From assembly GCF_014646255.1 (NCBI RefSeq), contig NZ_BMNC01000021.1, positions 1 to 64,000 on the forward strand: a DNA stretch of 64,000 nucleotides, in the 5' to 3' direction. Source of the DNA: Lentzea pudingi. Its GTDB lineage: Bacteria > Actinomycetota > Actinomycetes > Mycobacteriales > Pseudonocardiaceae. The number at the start of each line of letters is the position of its first letter. Position 1 is the stretch's first letter. This document shows positions 35,701-43,428 of the stretch, piece after piece. Under the pieces are notes generated by a model, which worked only from the letters and a program-made list of their open reading frames with translations, searched no databases and was not told where the DNA came from. The translations under genes and the position numbers were made by a program.

Positions 35701-36094
35701 CGCCGACGCCTCCCCGGACTCCGATCTGGAGAGGCTGAAGGAGTCGTTCCTCGCCAGCACCTGGGCCGACCGCACCCCGCACGACGTGGAGGTGCCGTTC
35801 GAGGCGGAGTTCGACGGGATCTCGGTCCGCGGCCGCATGGACGCCGTGTACCGCGACGCCGACGGCTGGACCGTGGTCGACTGGAAGACCGGCGCGGTGC
35901 CCGACGCCGAGGCTCTACCCGCACTCTCGGTGCAGCTCGCGGCCTACCGGCTGGCTTGGGCGGCCCTGGTGGGCGCGCCGCTGGAGACGGTGCGGGCGGC
36001 GTTCCACTACGTGCGGCACGACCACACGGTGCGGCCGGCGGACCTGCTGGAGGAGCAGGGCCTGAAGGACCTGATCCGGTCCGTGGAGTCCTAG
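32735..36094 (+). CDS. adnB: Helicase-nuclease subunit AdnB
   Basis: A 1119-residue UvrD-type helicase with a C-terminal nuclease domain. It begins near-identically in pattern to mycobacterial AdnB: PTPEQAEVIAAP then VVAGAGAGKTETMAARVVWL (Walker A 36-43). DEYQDT motif II near 281, helicase motif VHSAKGLEW, and the nuclease motif VVDWKTGA near 1047. No iron-sulphur Cys set. An acidic, proline-rich linker (about 849-900, runs of DEDYPPPDDEPPDDD) joins motor and nuclease. GTG start with AGGAAG eight bases upstream. With AdnA it resects double-strand breaks for homologous repair. Confidence 0.94.
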   Translation: MTVSPFEIAEALGLNRPTPEQAEVIAAPARPALVVAGAGAGKTETMAARVVWLVANGLVLPDHVLGLTFTRKAARQLADRVRARLRRLAGSSLLDELDPSGERKMAVLTGEPVVLTYHAYAGRLVTEHGLRLPVEPGVRLLTQTASWQLAHRVVSTWAKDLDTDKVPATVTGYLLSLAGELGEHLVTPEQLEAHALEFCALVENAPRAPRQRDALPEKLKEIVAAQRLRIAMLPLLDAYQQRKRKEAALDFADQMSLAAQLAAFDEVSAGERERYGAVLLDEYQDTGHAQRVLLRSLFGEGTPMPVTSVGDPAQAIYGWRGASAANLPRFVDDFPPATKFGLLTSFRNPPEVLELANAVSLPLREAGLDVEELRARPGAGPGDVRLALHTDIRAELDWMADNFAAQWEAHLDTEGVPPTAAVLVRRRSDMAAIAAALRERGLPVEVVGLGGLLNEPEVRDLVSALRVLVDPLAGTAAARLLTGSRWRLAAVDLAALWSRARELAGVAPRQSVVDDPLMVLADALPGEHAEQAGLADALDDPGDPDSYSQDGYRRIRRLGGELAALRRRLDQPLSELVADVERTLLLDIESMSRPGMVGRAHLDAFSDVVTDFAAASPSATLPSLLDYLYTAEHAEDGLEPGEVEVSEDRVQILTVHSAKGLEWRIVALPHLVRDVFPGRKKSSCWLKNVTDLPASLRGDSADLPTLKLSAGYNRKEVDEALTIHAEEFEERRLVEERRLFYVGVTRAEHSLLMSGHWWAEAGDKPKGPSVFLQEMHEVLQREDAPGDISAWAPEPDADAPNPLAEDVKSSVWPSDPLGKRRDAVVEGAEMVLAALDTLRNTPPEPLALIFDEPEPELLDEDYPPPDDEPPDDDFPPEPEPLPDDVVPDDPEMPEDGDPEGWARDVDVLLAERAASQNRREQVVLPDHLSVSQLVELAKDPDQLARRLRRPLPFPPNPLARRGTAFHTWLENRFGATRLLDLDDLPGAGDADASPDSDLERLKESFLASTWADRTPHDVEVPFEAEFDGISVRGRMDAVYRDADGWTVVDWKTGAVPDAEALPALSVQLAAYRLAWAALVGAPLETVRAAFHYVRHDHTVRPADLLEEQGLKDLIRSVES

Positions 36095-36102
36095 GACACG
36101 CC

Positions 36103-36651
36103 TTAGCCCTGAGAGCTGCTGCTCGCCGGCGCGTGCGAGGCCTTCAACACCCGCTCGTAGAGCACCTCGAGCAGCCAACGCCCGAACAGCGACGGCCCGA
36201 ACTCCGGCGAGCGGTCCTCCGGCGGCACCATGAGGTCGACGGTGGTGTCGTCGCCGACCACCACACCGATGCCGTAGTAGTCGAGCTCGATGAACGACCA
36301 GGCCTGGGACTCATCGGTGCGGGGGAGCATCACCGCGCACGGGGCCAGGGTCAGGAGGGTGCCGCACGACTGGAGGGCCCGGTCCGTCGTGGACTCGCTC
36401 ACCAGGACGCCCACGAGTTCCACGGCGGCGACGGGGAGGCGGTCGTGGGCCTCGGGCTCGAACCAGGAGCGGAACCACGAGGGGTCGGCCCGAGGGGGCC
36501 AGCCGTTCTGGGTTCTCCACTCGTGCACGTCGGGCAGCAAACGCACGACCGCGGACACCTGCTGGCCCAGGACGGCGACGTCGGGAACGACGGCACCTTC
36601 CCAGCCGAGTGCGGTTGCGGCGCGCTCGAGAAGCGTTTGCACAGGGCGCAT
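36103..36651 (-). CDS. Hypothetical protein
   Basis: A 182-residue soluble protein that I do not recognise. Trp-rich central part (HEWRTQNGWPPRADPSWFRS) and a conserved-looking SFIELDYYGIGVVVGDDTTV strand region; Ser-rich C-terminal tail. No signal peptide or membrane segment. It converges on adnB with an eight-base gap. ATG at 36651; only a weak upstream purine stretch. Confidence 0.7.
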   Translation of the reverse strand: MRPVQTLLERAATALGWEGAVVPDVAVLGQQVSAVVRLLPDVHEWRTQNGWPPRADPSWFRSWFEPEAHDRLPVAAVELVGVLVSESTTDRALQSCGTLLTLAPCAVMLPRTDESQAWSFIELDYYGIGVVVGDDTTVDLMVPPEDRSPEFGPSLFGRWLLEVLYERVLKASHAPASSSSQG

Positions 36652-36718
36652 CCTAAGGTTCCTCGCGCAGAAAATGACAGCGTTTGCGGGATACTTGGTT
36701 AAGGATTACCCAGGGTGG

Positions 36719-37099
36719 TCATGGGGCTGCTTTCGCCACTTTCCACGCCCATGCGACGAGCGGGATCTGCAGTGGCAGGCGGCCGTACGCGATGGCACGG
36801 GCTTTGGGGGATTTGTCCCGGAAATCCAGAGCCATTTTCACGTTCGCCGGGAACACGGCCACGAACAGCGCGACCGCGGCGAAAGCGCCGAGGCGGCGGG
36901 TTCGAGGTGCGGCGACGGCTGCGGCGACGGCCAGTTCGGCCGCCCCGGACACGTACGTCCACTGCCTCGGGGTGCCGGGCAGCGCGCGCGGGACGATCGC
37001 GTCGTAGTACTTCGGCCTGGTGAAGTGGGTCGCTCCGGCCAGGCCCAGCAGTGCGGCGAGCGCCAGCGCCGACCGCGCTCGGGAACGGGTTGGTTCCAT
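36719..37099 (-). CDS. DoxX-like small membrane protein
   Basis: A 126-residue four-helix membrane protein of DoxX/MauE-like type: FTRPKYYDAIVP after helix 1, PRQWTYVSGAAELAVAAAVA for helix 2, FPANVKMALDF after helix 3. Such proteins are linked to redox or thiol-stress functions, but the role here is unknown. Start ATG at 37099. It is divergent from the M20 peptidase at 37162, leaving a 62-base intergenic region with promoters for both. Confidence 0.78.
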   Translation of the reverse strand: MEPTRSRARSALALAALLGLAGATHFTRPKYYDAIVPRALPGTPRQWTYVSGAAELAVAAAVAAPRTRRLGAFAAVALFVAVFPANVKMALDFRDKSPKARAIAYGRLPLQIPLVAWAWKVAKAAP

Positions 37100-37147
37100 G
37101 GCGTCACCCTGTCATGCCTACGCCGCGTAGGCGAGACGGGACTGCCC

Positions 37148-37153
37148 TAGTCT
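37148..37153 (+). promoter_or_regulatory. -10 element TAGTCT for a leaderless mRNA
   Basis: TAGTCT lies eight bases before the GTG at 37162, with no Shine-Dalgarno sequence between; same layout as the element at 6940. Confidence 0.4.
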
Positions 37154-37161
37154 CCACGAGC

Positions 37162-38595
37162 GTGGCAGGTGATTCTCGTCATTCCGACCGTGCTGAACGC
37201 GCCGCTGTCGCCGCGCTGGCCGACTCCTTCGTGGCCGGGCTCTGCGACTGGATCAGGATCCCGGGCATCGGGGTCGACCCCGCCCACCGCGGTGACGTGC
37301 GCAGATCCGCTGAATGGCTGGCGGACGAGCTCCGGCGCGACGGCTGGCCGCAGGTCGAGATCTGGGACGACGGACCAGCGCTCCCGGCGGTGTTCGCGTG
37401 CTGGCCGGCGAACGATCCGGACGCCCCCACGGTGGTCGTCTACGGGCACCACGACGTGCAGCCGGTCGATCCGCTCGACCGCTGGGAGCACCCGCCGTTC
37501 GAGCCCGTGATCAGCGAGGACGAGATCCGGGGCCGGGGTGCGAGCGACGACAAGGGGCAGGTCGCGATGCACCTGCTCGCGGTCAAGGCACACCTGGCCG
37601 CCACGAATCAGAACGCTCCGAGCGTCACGCTGAAGCTCTTCGTCGAGGGCGAGGAGGAATCGGGATCACCGCACCTGCGAAAGCTCCTCGATGATCACGA
37701 GAATCAGCTCGCCTGTGATCTTGTGGTGTTCACCGACACGGCATTGCACGAACGCGACGCACCGACGGTCAACACCGGGCAGCGCGGTGTTCTCGGTGCC
37801 GAGATCACGTTCGACGGCGGAACCGACGACGTCCATTCCGGACGTGCGGGCGGCGCCATTCCGAACCCCGCGACGGCTCTCGCGAAACTGGTCGCCGCGC
37901 TGCACGACGATGATCACCGAATCCGGCTCGAAGGCTTCTACGACGACGTCCGGGAGCCGTCCGCGCAGGAACGCGAGGACTACGCCGCCCTGCCGTTCGA
38001 CGAGCAGGACTGGCTGAAGCGCAACGGGGGTGGCGCCCAGGTCACCCTGGGCGAGCCCGGTTACTCCACGTTCGAACGGCTCTGGGTGCGCCCCACCGCC
38101 GAGGTCAACGGGATCAGCGCCGGCTACACCGGCCCCGGCTTCAAGACGATCATCCCGGCGCGGGCCGTCGCGAAGATCAGCTTCCGGCTCGTCCCCGACC
38201 AGCACCCCGACAAGGTCAAGCTCCAGTTGGAGCGGTTCGTCGCCGAGCACACCCCGGACGGCATCACGGCGAGCGTCGCCATCAGGGGCGAGGGCGTGCC
38301 GCCGTACGCGATCAGTCCGGACGACCCGGCCAACGCCGCCGTCCACGAGGCCATGAAGCTCGCCTTCGACCAGCACGTCCGGTTCGCCAGGGCCGGCGGA
38401 TCGGGGCCCGCCGCGGTGCTCCAGCAACGGCTGGGGGTGCCCCTCGTCTACCTCGGTGCGACCTTGCCGGATGATCGCGTGCACGCGCCGAACGAGCGCG
38501 TAGTGGTGCCGTTGCTCCTCAAAGGCGCGGAGGCGGCCGCTCACCTGTGGCGGATGCTTGCCCAAGCGGAGATCGCGAAGAGGTTGTCCCGATGA
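37162..38595 (+). CDS. M20-family dipeptidase/metallopeptidase
   Basis: A 477-residue M20 (ArgE/DapE/CNDP-like) zinc peptidase. Metal and catalytic motifs: YGHHDVQP (His near 95), GRGASDDKG (bridging Asp) and VEGEEESGS (catalytic and metal Glu), with DDVHSGRAGG in the lid domain. Cytosolic; probably hydrolyses dipeptides or N-acyl amino acids. The GTG at 37162 is preferred to a longer in-frame reading that crosses the divergent DoxX promoter. Its stop overlaps the ATG of the K+ channel (ATGA), a tight coupling with no obvious functional reason. Confidence 0.9.
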   Translation: MAGDSRHSDRAERAAVAALADSFVAGLCDWIRIPGIGVDPAHRGDVRRSAEWLADELRRDGWPQVEIWDDGPALPAVFACWPANDPDAPTVVVYGHHDVQPVDPLDRWEHPPFEPVISEDEIRGRGASDDKGQVAMHLLAVKAHLAATNQNAPSVTLKLFVEGEEESGSPHLRKLLDDHENQLACDLVVFTDTALHERDAPTVNTGQRGVLGAEITFDGGTDDVHSGRAGGAIPNPATALAKLVAALHDDDHRIRLEGFYDDVREPSAQEREDYAALPFDEQDWLKRNGGGAQVTLGEPGYSTFERLWVRPTAEVNGISAGYTGPGFKTIIPARAVAKISFRLVPDQHPDKVKLQLERFVAEHTPDGITASVAIRGEGVPPYAISPDDPANAAVHEAMKLAFDQHVRFARAGGSGPAAVLQQRLGVPLVYLGATLPDDRVHAPNERVVVPLLLKGAEAAAHLWRMLAQAEIAKRLSR

Positions 38596-39635
38596 GCCTG
38601 TCTGATGAAGCGTCGCACTCGCTCGTCGGCGTGGTCAGGATGCCGGACAAGGTGGAGAGCCCTGTCCGCGCGATCCTGAAGCGCGTCGTCGGCGCGATGG
38701 CGGCGCTGCTGCTCGCGGTGATGATCGTGTACCTGGACCGTGACGGCTACCGCGACGTGAACGAGGACGGCGTCTCTCTGCTCGACGCCTTCTACTACGC
38801 CACGGTGTCTCTCTCGACGACCGGCTACGGCGACATCACGCCCGCGTCGTCGACGGCGCGTCTCGTCAACGTCCTGGTCATCACGCCGTTGCGAGTCCTG
38901 TTCCTGATCGTGCTGGTCGGCACGACACTCGAAGTTCTCACCGAGCGCTCCCGTCAGGCGTTGCGCATTCAGAAGTGGAGGCGGGTCGTGCGGGACCACG
39001 TTGTGGTCGTCGGGTACGGCACCAAGGGGCGGTCCGCGGTCGCGGCGCTGCTCGGCGACGGTGTCGACCCCGGCTCGATCGTCGTCGTCGACACCGTGCA
39101 GGAGTCGCTCGACGCGGCCACCGCCAAGGGGCTCGTCGTCGTGCACGGATCCGGTACGCGCAACGACGTGCTGAGGGTCGCCGGTGCGGCCCGTGCGCGC
39201 GCGATCGTCGTGGCGCCGAACCGGGACGACACGGCCGTGCTGGTGACGTTGACGGCCCGTGAACTCGCCCCCAAGGCGCAGATCGTGGCGTCGGTGCGGG
39301 AACGGGAGAACGAGCACCTGCTCAAGCAGTCCGGCGCCGACTCGGTGGTCGTGTCGTCCGAGACGGCCGGTCGCCTGCTCGGCATGGCCACCGCGACGCC
39401 GTCCGTCGTGGCGATGGTCGAGGACCTGCTCACGCCCGACGCGGGGCTCGCGATCGCCGAACGCGACGTCGAGAAGGGCGAGATCGGCGGCTCACCGCGG
39501 CACCTGCCCGACATAGTGCTCGGCGTGGTGCGGAACGGGAAGCTCTACCGGGTCGACGCCCCGGAGGCCGACGCGATCGAGCCCGGCGACCGCCTGCTCT
39601 ACGTCAAGAAGGTGACTCCGCCCGGAGAAGAGTGA
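38592..39635 (+). CDS. Two-TM potassium channel with RCK domain
   Basis: A 347-residue potassium channel subunit: membrane helix about 31-48, pore with selectivity filter TTGYGD (76-81), second helix about 90-110, then a cytoplasmic TrkA-N/RCK domain (VVVVGYGTKGRS) and a TrkA-C region. The layout is that of MthK-like channels gated by ligand or nucleotide. The mycobacterial homologue (Rv3200c) lies between nudC and adnB, so this is a backbone gene. ATGA overlap with the M20 peptidase fixes the start at 38592. Confidence 0.93.
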   Translation: MSLSDEASHSLVGVVRMPDKVESPVRAILKRVVGAMAALLLAVMIVYLDRDGYRDVNEDGVSLLDAFYYATVSLSTTGYGDITPASSTARLVNVLVITPLRVLFLIVLVGTTLEVLTERSRQALRIQKWRRVVRDHVVVVGYGTKGRSAVAALLGDGVDPGSIVVVDTVQESLDAATAKGLVVVHGSGTRNDVLRVAGAARARAIVVAPNRDDTAVLVTLTARELAPKAQIVASVRERENEHLLKQSGADSVVVSSETAGRLLGMATATPSVVAMVEDLLTPDAGLAIAERDVEKGEIGGSPRHLPDIVLGVVRNGKLYRVDAPEADAIEPGDRLLYVKKVTPPGEE

Positions 39636-39660
39636 AACGGCGCTGCCCGCGTAGTCCAAT

Positions 39661-39696
39661 GAGGGGCTCCCCAACCACCGGGGAGCCGTGCCCCTC
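39661..39696 (+). promoter_or_regulatory. Nested hairpin in a 5' untranslated region
   Basis: ggctcccc (39665-39672) pairs with ggggagcc (39680-39687), and outer gagggg (39661-39666) with cccctc (39691-39696). The two pairings share two bases, so they compete. The structure ends immediately before GGAGG (39697-39701) of the next gene and could act as a terminator for the K+ channel gene or a translation control element. Confidence 0.4.
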
Positions 39697-39705
39697 GGAG
39701 GACGT

Positions 39706-40344
39706 GTGGATCCGCTGCTGGTCGTGTTCCTGATCAGCCTCGTCGTGCTGGGCGTGGTCGTGGTGCTCTCGATCGTGTCCACCGGGGAGGAGGACGGGAG
39801 GATCCGCTCCGCCACCACGGCGATCCGTTCGCTCGAGCGCCGGGCGGCCACACCGGGGTGGACGAAGGCGTCCGACCAGGACGACATGCCGGCCGGGCGG
39901 ATGAGCGGCCTGCCCGGGCCGGGGCGGGGCGGCACCGTGGCGGGAGTCCACGAGGGGCGTGCCTTCCGGGTCGCCGTCTTCTCCTCGACGACGTCCGTCG
40001 GGCTGACGTCCACCGGTTACTCCCACGTCGAGCGAACCGTCCCGGCGCTCGTGGTGGTGGTGGTGGACGCACCGGAGCTCACCGGAGACCTGCGGATGGA
40101 CCCGCCGCGACCCGGAACGGCCTACGAGATCTCGGGCGACCTGGCACCGGATGCGGAACGCAGGGTCGTCGCCCAGCTCAAGTCGTACCAGCCACCCGCC
40201 GTGGACATCGCCGGCGGTGTCGCCTGCTTCACCTTCACCGACCTGGACCTCGTCGAGCAGATCGACGACGTGGCCGCCATGGCGTGCGACGTGGTCGAGA
40301 TCCTCGCGAACGCTAAGAAGCCGGCTCCGCCCGCCGTGGAGTAG
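39706..40344 (+). CDS. Hypothetical single-pass membrane protein
   Basis: A 212-residue protein with an N-terminal anchor (LLVVFLISLVVLGVVVVLSIVS) and a cytoplasmic or extracellular domain of about 180 residues that I do not recognise (SSTTSVGLTSTGYSHVERTV, later VACFTFTDLDLVEQIDDVAA). GTG 39706 with GGAGG four bases upstream is preferred to the GTG at 39688, which lies in the hairpin. Its 3' end overlaps the convergent gene by 32 bases. Confidence 0.65.
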   Translation: MDPLLVVFLISLVVLGVVVVLSIVSTGEEDGRIRSATTAIRSLERRAATPGWTKASDQDDMPAGRMSGLPGPGRGGTVAGVHEGRAFRVAVFSSTTSVGLTSTGYSHVERTVPALVVVVVDAPELTGDLRMDPPRPGTAYEISGDLAPDAERRVVAQLKSYQPPAVDIAGGVACFTFTDLDLVEQIDDVAAMACDVVEILANAKKPAPPAVE

Positions 40345-40768
40345 GCAGCACGGCCGGCGCGCGCAGCGGCGCGTAGCGGAAGAGGAACGCGTAGAAGCCG
40401 CCCGCCAGCGCTGCCATGCACAGCAGCAACGCGGTGAGGCGGCGCCCGACCGGGAGTCCGACCGGGACGGCCGCGGCGGACGACACCATCTCGCCGCCGG
40501 TGTTCACGATCTCCACGGTCTCGCCCTTGGTGTGACCGCAGCCGTCGAGCTTCGCCTGCTTCTTCTGGCCGTCGGCGTCCCACTCGACCGTGTCCATGCC
40601 GGAGCCGCAGGAGCCGCTCTCGACGACCGTCGCCATCACGGGTCTAGGGGGTTCCTCGGCGCCCAACACCTTGGCGGGCAAGAAGAGCGCGAGCGCGACC
40701 CCGATCCCGACCAGTCCGACGACCAGCAGGATGAACACCCATCTGTCCGGGCTTCGCGGAACCGCCAC
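40313..40768 (-). CDS. Hypothetical two-TM membrane protein
   Basis: A 151-residue protein with hydrophobic helices at about 11-30 and 109-128 around a roughly 70-residue extracytoplasmic domain with three Cys (GSCGSG, DGCGHTKG). The pattern (a beta-rich domain holding GETVEIVNTGG between helices) is like DUF3592-type proteins, but I am not certain. GTG start. Convergent with, and overlapping by 32 bases, the gene ending at 40344. Confidence 0.65.
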   Translation of the reverse strand: MAVPRSPDRWVFILLVVGLVGIGVALALFLPAKVLGAEEPPRPVMATVVESGSCGSGMDTVEWDADGQKKQAKLDGCGHTKGETVEIVNTGGEMVSSAAAVPVGLPVGRRLTALLLCMAALAGGFYAFLFRYAPLRAPAVLPTPRRAEPAS

Positions 40769-40811
40769 ACTGCGATGTTCGCAGACGCGGCGGCCCGCGT
40801 GGAGCCCAGGT

Positions 40812-41390
40812 TTACTTCGGCAGCTGGCGCAGCTGCTCGACCTTGATGGTCTTGCCGTCGGTCACCGAACCGGTCACCGCGACGAGGTCGCCGTTCTTCG
40901 GCTTCTCGGTCACCGAGGCCAGGTCCAGCGGCGTCTGCAGGCCGTCGACCTGGACCAGCGTGGCGTTGTTGCCGTTGACGTCCTTGACGGTGCCGCGCGC
41001 CTGGGCCTTCGCCAGCGCCACGTTCAGCGCCTTGCCGTCCTTCACGCGCACGGTCACGCGCTGGTCGGCCTTGAGACCGGCGAGGTCACCGCCACGCAGC
41101 TTCGTGGCACCGTCAGTGGTCAACGACACCTCGCTGCCGTCGTCCTTGGTGATCGTGAGCTTGCCGGACTCGACCGACTTGACCCGCCCGACGACGAGCG
41201 TGCTGTCCTTGAGCTTGGCCTTGTCCGGACGTCCCGGCTTGTTCTGGCCGGGACCACCGAGGTGGCGTTCCGCGAACGCCACGTTCGGCGGGCGGTCGGG
41301 ACCCTCGGCCGCCGTCGCGACCGCGATGCCGCCGACGGTGAGGCCGACGGCCGCGACGATGGCACCGGCCCACGCAGATTTCTTCGACAT
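40812..41390 (-). CDS. Secreted DUF5666-like beta protein
   Basis: A 192-residue exported protein. The signal peptide/anchor is AWAGAIVAAVGLTVGGIAVA. It is followed by two repeats of a small beta-barrel type (VVGRVKSVESGKLTITKDDG; GTVKDVNGNNATLVQVDGL), as in DUF5666 proteins. No catalytic motif; an envelope role is presumed. It is divergent from the two-component system at 41471 and the 80-base gap contains tandem repeats likely bound by the response regulator, so it is a probable target of that system. Confidence 0.75.
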   Translation of the reverse strand: MSKKSAWAGAIVAAVGLTVGGIAVATAAEGPDRPPNVAFAERHLGGPGQNKPGRPDKAKLKDSTLVVGRVKSVESGKLTITKDDGSEVSLTTDGATKLRGGDLAGLKADQRVTVRVKDGKALNVALAKAQARGTVKDVNGNNATLVQVDGLQTPLDLASVTEKPKNGDLVAVTGSVTDGKTIKVEQLRQLPK

Positions 41391-41412
41391 GCGCCTCAGC
41401 GTGCGCGTGCAT

Positions 41413-41434
41413 GCTGAGGACGAGCTGAAGGCGA
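41413..41434. promoter_or_regulatory. 11-bp direct repeats, likely response-regulator site
   Basis: gctgaggacga (41413-41423) is followed head-to-tail by gctgaaggcga (41424-41434), 9 of 11 identical. An 11-base tandem period is typical for OmpR/PhoB-family dimers. CCTCAGC (41394-41400) and GCTGAGG (41413-41419) also form a 7-bp inverted repeat. The site lies between the divergent DUF5666-like gene and the response regulator gene. Confidence 0.5.
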
Positions 41435-41458
41435 GTCGCCCGAAGTCCCGATGATCAG

Positions 41459-41464
41459 CAGAAT
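41459..41464 (+). promoter_or_regulatory. -10-like CAGAAT before the response regulator
   Basis: CAGAAT ends six bases before the GTG at 41471. It differs from TAGAAT by one base and would give a leaderless transcript. Confidence 0.3.
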
Positions 41465-41470
41465 GGTGAG

Positions 41471-42139
41471 GTGTCCGCCAGGGTGTTGGTGATCGAGGAC
41501 GCCGAGGCGATCGGCGCCGCGGTGTCGTCCGCGTTGCGCGAGTCCGGGTACGAGGTGCAGCACCGCCTGGACGGGCGCCAGCTGGAGGCCGACCTCGGCC
41601 GCTTCCGCCCCGACCTGGTCGTCCTCGACGTGATGTTGCCCGGCCGCGACGGCTTCCAGCTGCTCGAGGTCATCCGCCGCGCGTCCGGAGCCGGTGTGGT
41701 CATGCTGACCGCGCGCGACAGCGTGCCGGACCGGCTGCGCGGCCTCTCCGGCGGTGCCGACGACTACGTGGGCAAGCCGTTCGTGCTGGCAGAGCTCGTG
41801 GCACGGGTGTCGGCGGTGCTGCGGCGCCTCGGTCGCACCCCGTCGACCGTGCAGGTCGGCGACCTGGTCGTGGACGCCGACGCCGGTGTCGTCATGCGCG
41901 CCGACCAGCCCATCGATCTGACCGCGACCGAACTGCGGCTGCTCGTCTACCTGGCCGCTCAGCGCGGGCGCGTGGTGTCCAAGACGCAGATCCTCACGGC
42001 CGTGTGGGGCTACGAGGACTACGACCCGAACCTGGTCGAGGTCCACGTCAGCGCCGTGCGTCGCAAGATCGAGGAACACGGCACACGGCTTGTGCACACC
42101 GTTCGTGGCCTTGGGTACGTGCTGCGAGCCGAAGAATGA
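41471..42139 (+). CDS. OmpR-family response regulator
   Basis: A 222-residue response regulator. Receiver domain with acidic pocket EDAE (9-12), phospho-acceptor Asp53 (LDVMLPGRDG), Thr in LTARD and Lys in GKPF; C-terminal winged helix with TATELRLLVYLAAQRGRVVS and VHTVRGLGYVLR. GTG start. Coupled by ATGA to the histidine kinase. It probably autoregulates and controls the divergent DUF5666-like gene through the 11-bp repeats. Confidence 0.94.
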   Translation: MSARVLVIEDAEAIGAAVSSALRESGYEVQHRLDGRQLEADLGRFRPDLVVLDVMLPGRDGFQLLEVIRRASGAGVVMLTARDSVPDRLRGLSGGADDYVGKPFVLAELVARVSAVLRRLGRTPSTVQVGDLVVDADAGVVMRADQPIDLTATELRLLVYLAAQRGRVVSKTQILTAVWGYEDYDPNLVEVHVSAVRRKIEEHGTRLVHTVRGLGYVLRAEE

Positions 42140-43416
42140 ACCTCCGCACGGTCTCGTTGCGCCGGCGGGTCGCGGTGTCCGTGCTGCTGGTGCTGTTCCT
42201 GGTGCTCGTGACGCTGGTCATCTCCGTCGACCGGACGTTCGCCGGGCAGTCCTCCAAGGACGTCGACGGCGTGCTGAACAGCGCCGAGGCGCGTGCCGTG
42301 GAGCTGCTGAAGAACGGCAGGCGGCCGGCCGAGGTCGTCGGCGTGCTGACGAAGCGGAACATCCACGTCACCATCGAGCTCCCCAACGGCACCACCGTCG
42401 GCAACGCGCCCGAGGAGGGGCAGTTCCAGCGCCAGGTCCGCAACGTCGGCCGCAACAAGATCACCCTCTACGCCGACACCGAGGCGATCTCCCAGGCGCA
42501 GCACCGGTTGCGCAAGCTCCTGCTGATCCTCGGACTGGTGGCCATCGGCGTCACCGGACTGCTGATCGTCGTGGTGGTGCGCAGGGCGCTGGCGCCTCTG
42601 GACGCCATGACGTCGCTGGCCCAGGCCATCGCGGCCGGGCACCGCGGCGGGCGGCTCAACCCGTCCAGGACGGACACCGAGCTGGGACGGACCGCGGCCG
42701 CGTTCGACGGCATGCTCGACTCGCTGGAGGGCTCCGAGCAACGCACCCGGCGGTTCGTCGCGGACGCCGCGCACGAGCTGCGGACGCCGATCACGGGCGT
42801 GCAGGCCGTGGCCGAGGCGCTCGTGCAGGCCCCCGTCGACTCACCTGACCGCGACCAGATGTCGTTCCTACTGGTCAGGGAGGCTCGCCGGGCCGGGCGG
42901 CTGGTCGACGACCTGCTCGCGCTCGCCCAGCTCGACGCGGGGTACGAGATGCAGCGCGAGTCGGTTGACCTGCTGGGCCTCGCCGAGGCGGAGGTCGCGC
43001 GGACCAGGTTCGTGGCGCCGGACTTCGACATCACCGCCGAGGGCGTCCCGGCCGCCGTGGTCGGGGACGGGCAACGGCTCGCGCAGGTGCTGGCGAACCT
43101 CGTCGACAACGCCCGCCAGGCGACCGGGCCGTCGGGGACCGTGCGGATCCGGGTCGACCTGACGGGGTTCACCGTGTCCGACAACGGGCCGGGCGTGCCC
43201 GAGGCCGAACGGGAGCGGATCTTCGACCGGCTGGTGCGGCTCGACGACGCCCGCGACCGGCGTTCCGGCGGGTCCGGACTGGGGCTGGCCATCGCGCGCG
43301 GCGTGGTCCGCGCGCACGGGGGAGACCTGACGTGCGAGCCGTCCGAGCAGCAGGGAGCCGTGTTCCGGGTGAGGCTGCCCGCGGTGAATCCGGTCGCCCA
43401 GCCGAGCCACGTCTGA
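42136..43416 (+). CDS. Sensor histidine kinase
   Basis: A 426-residue membrane kinase: TM1 about 13-31, a short extracellular sensor domain (32-125), TM2 about 128-148, HAMP (RRALAPLDAMTSLAQAI), H-box HELRTPITG (His213), N-box LANLVDNARQA, and the ATP lid SGLGLAIARGV. Partner of the response regulator, coupled by ATGA. The ligand is unknown; the small sensor domain and an envelope-protein target suggest an envelope signal (inference). Confidence 0.94.
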   Translation: MNLRTVSLRRRVAVSVLLVLFLVLVTLVISVDRTFAGQSSKDVDGVLNSAEARAVELLKNGRRPAEVVGVLTKRNIHVTIELPNGTTVGNAPEEGQFQRQVRNVGRNKITLYADTEAISQAQHRLRKLLLILGLVAIGVTGLLIVVVVRRALAPLDAMTSLAQAIAAGHRGGRLNPSRTDTELGRTAAAFDGMLDSLEGSEQRTRRFVADAAHELRTPITGVQAVAEALVQAPVDSPDRDQMSFLLVREARRAGRLVDDLLALAQLDAGYEMQRESVDLLGLAEAEVARTRFVAPDFDITAEGVPAAVVGDGQRLAQVLANLVDNARQATGPSGTVRIRVDLTGFTVSDNGPGVPEAERERIFDRLVRLDDARDRRSGGSGLGLAIARGVVRAHGGDLTCEPSEQQGAVFRVRLPAVNPVAQPSHV

Positions 43417-43428
43417 TTCCATCGGTGC

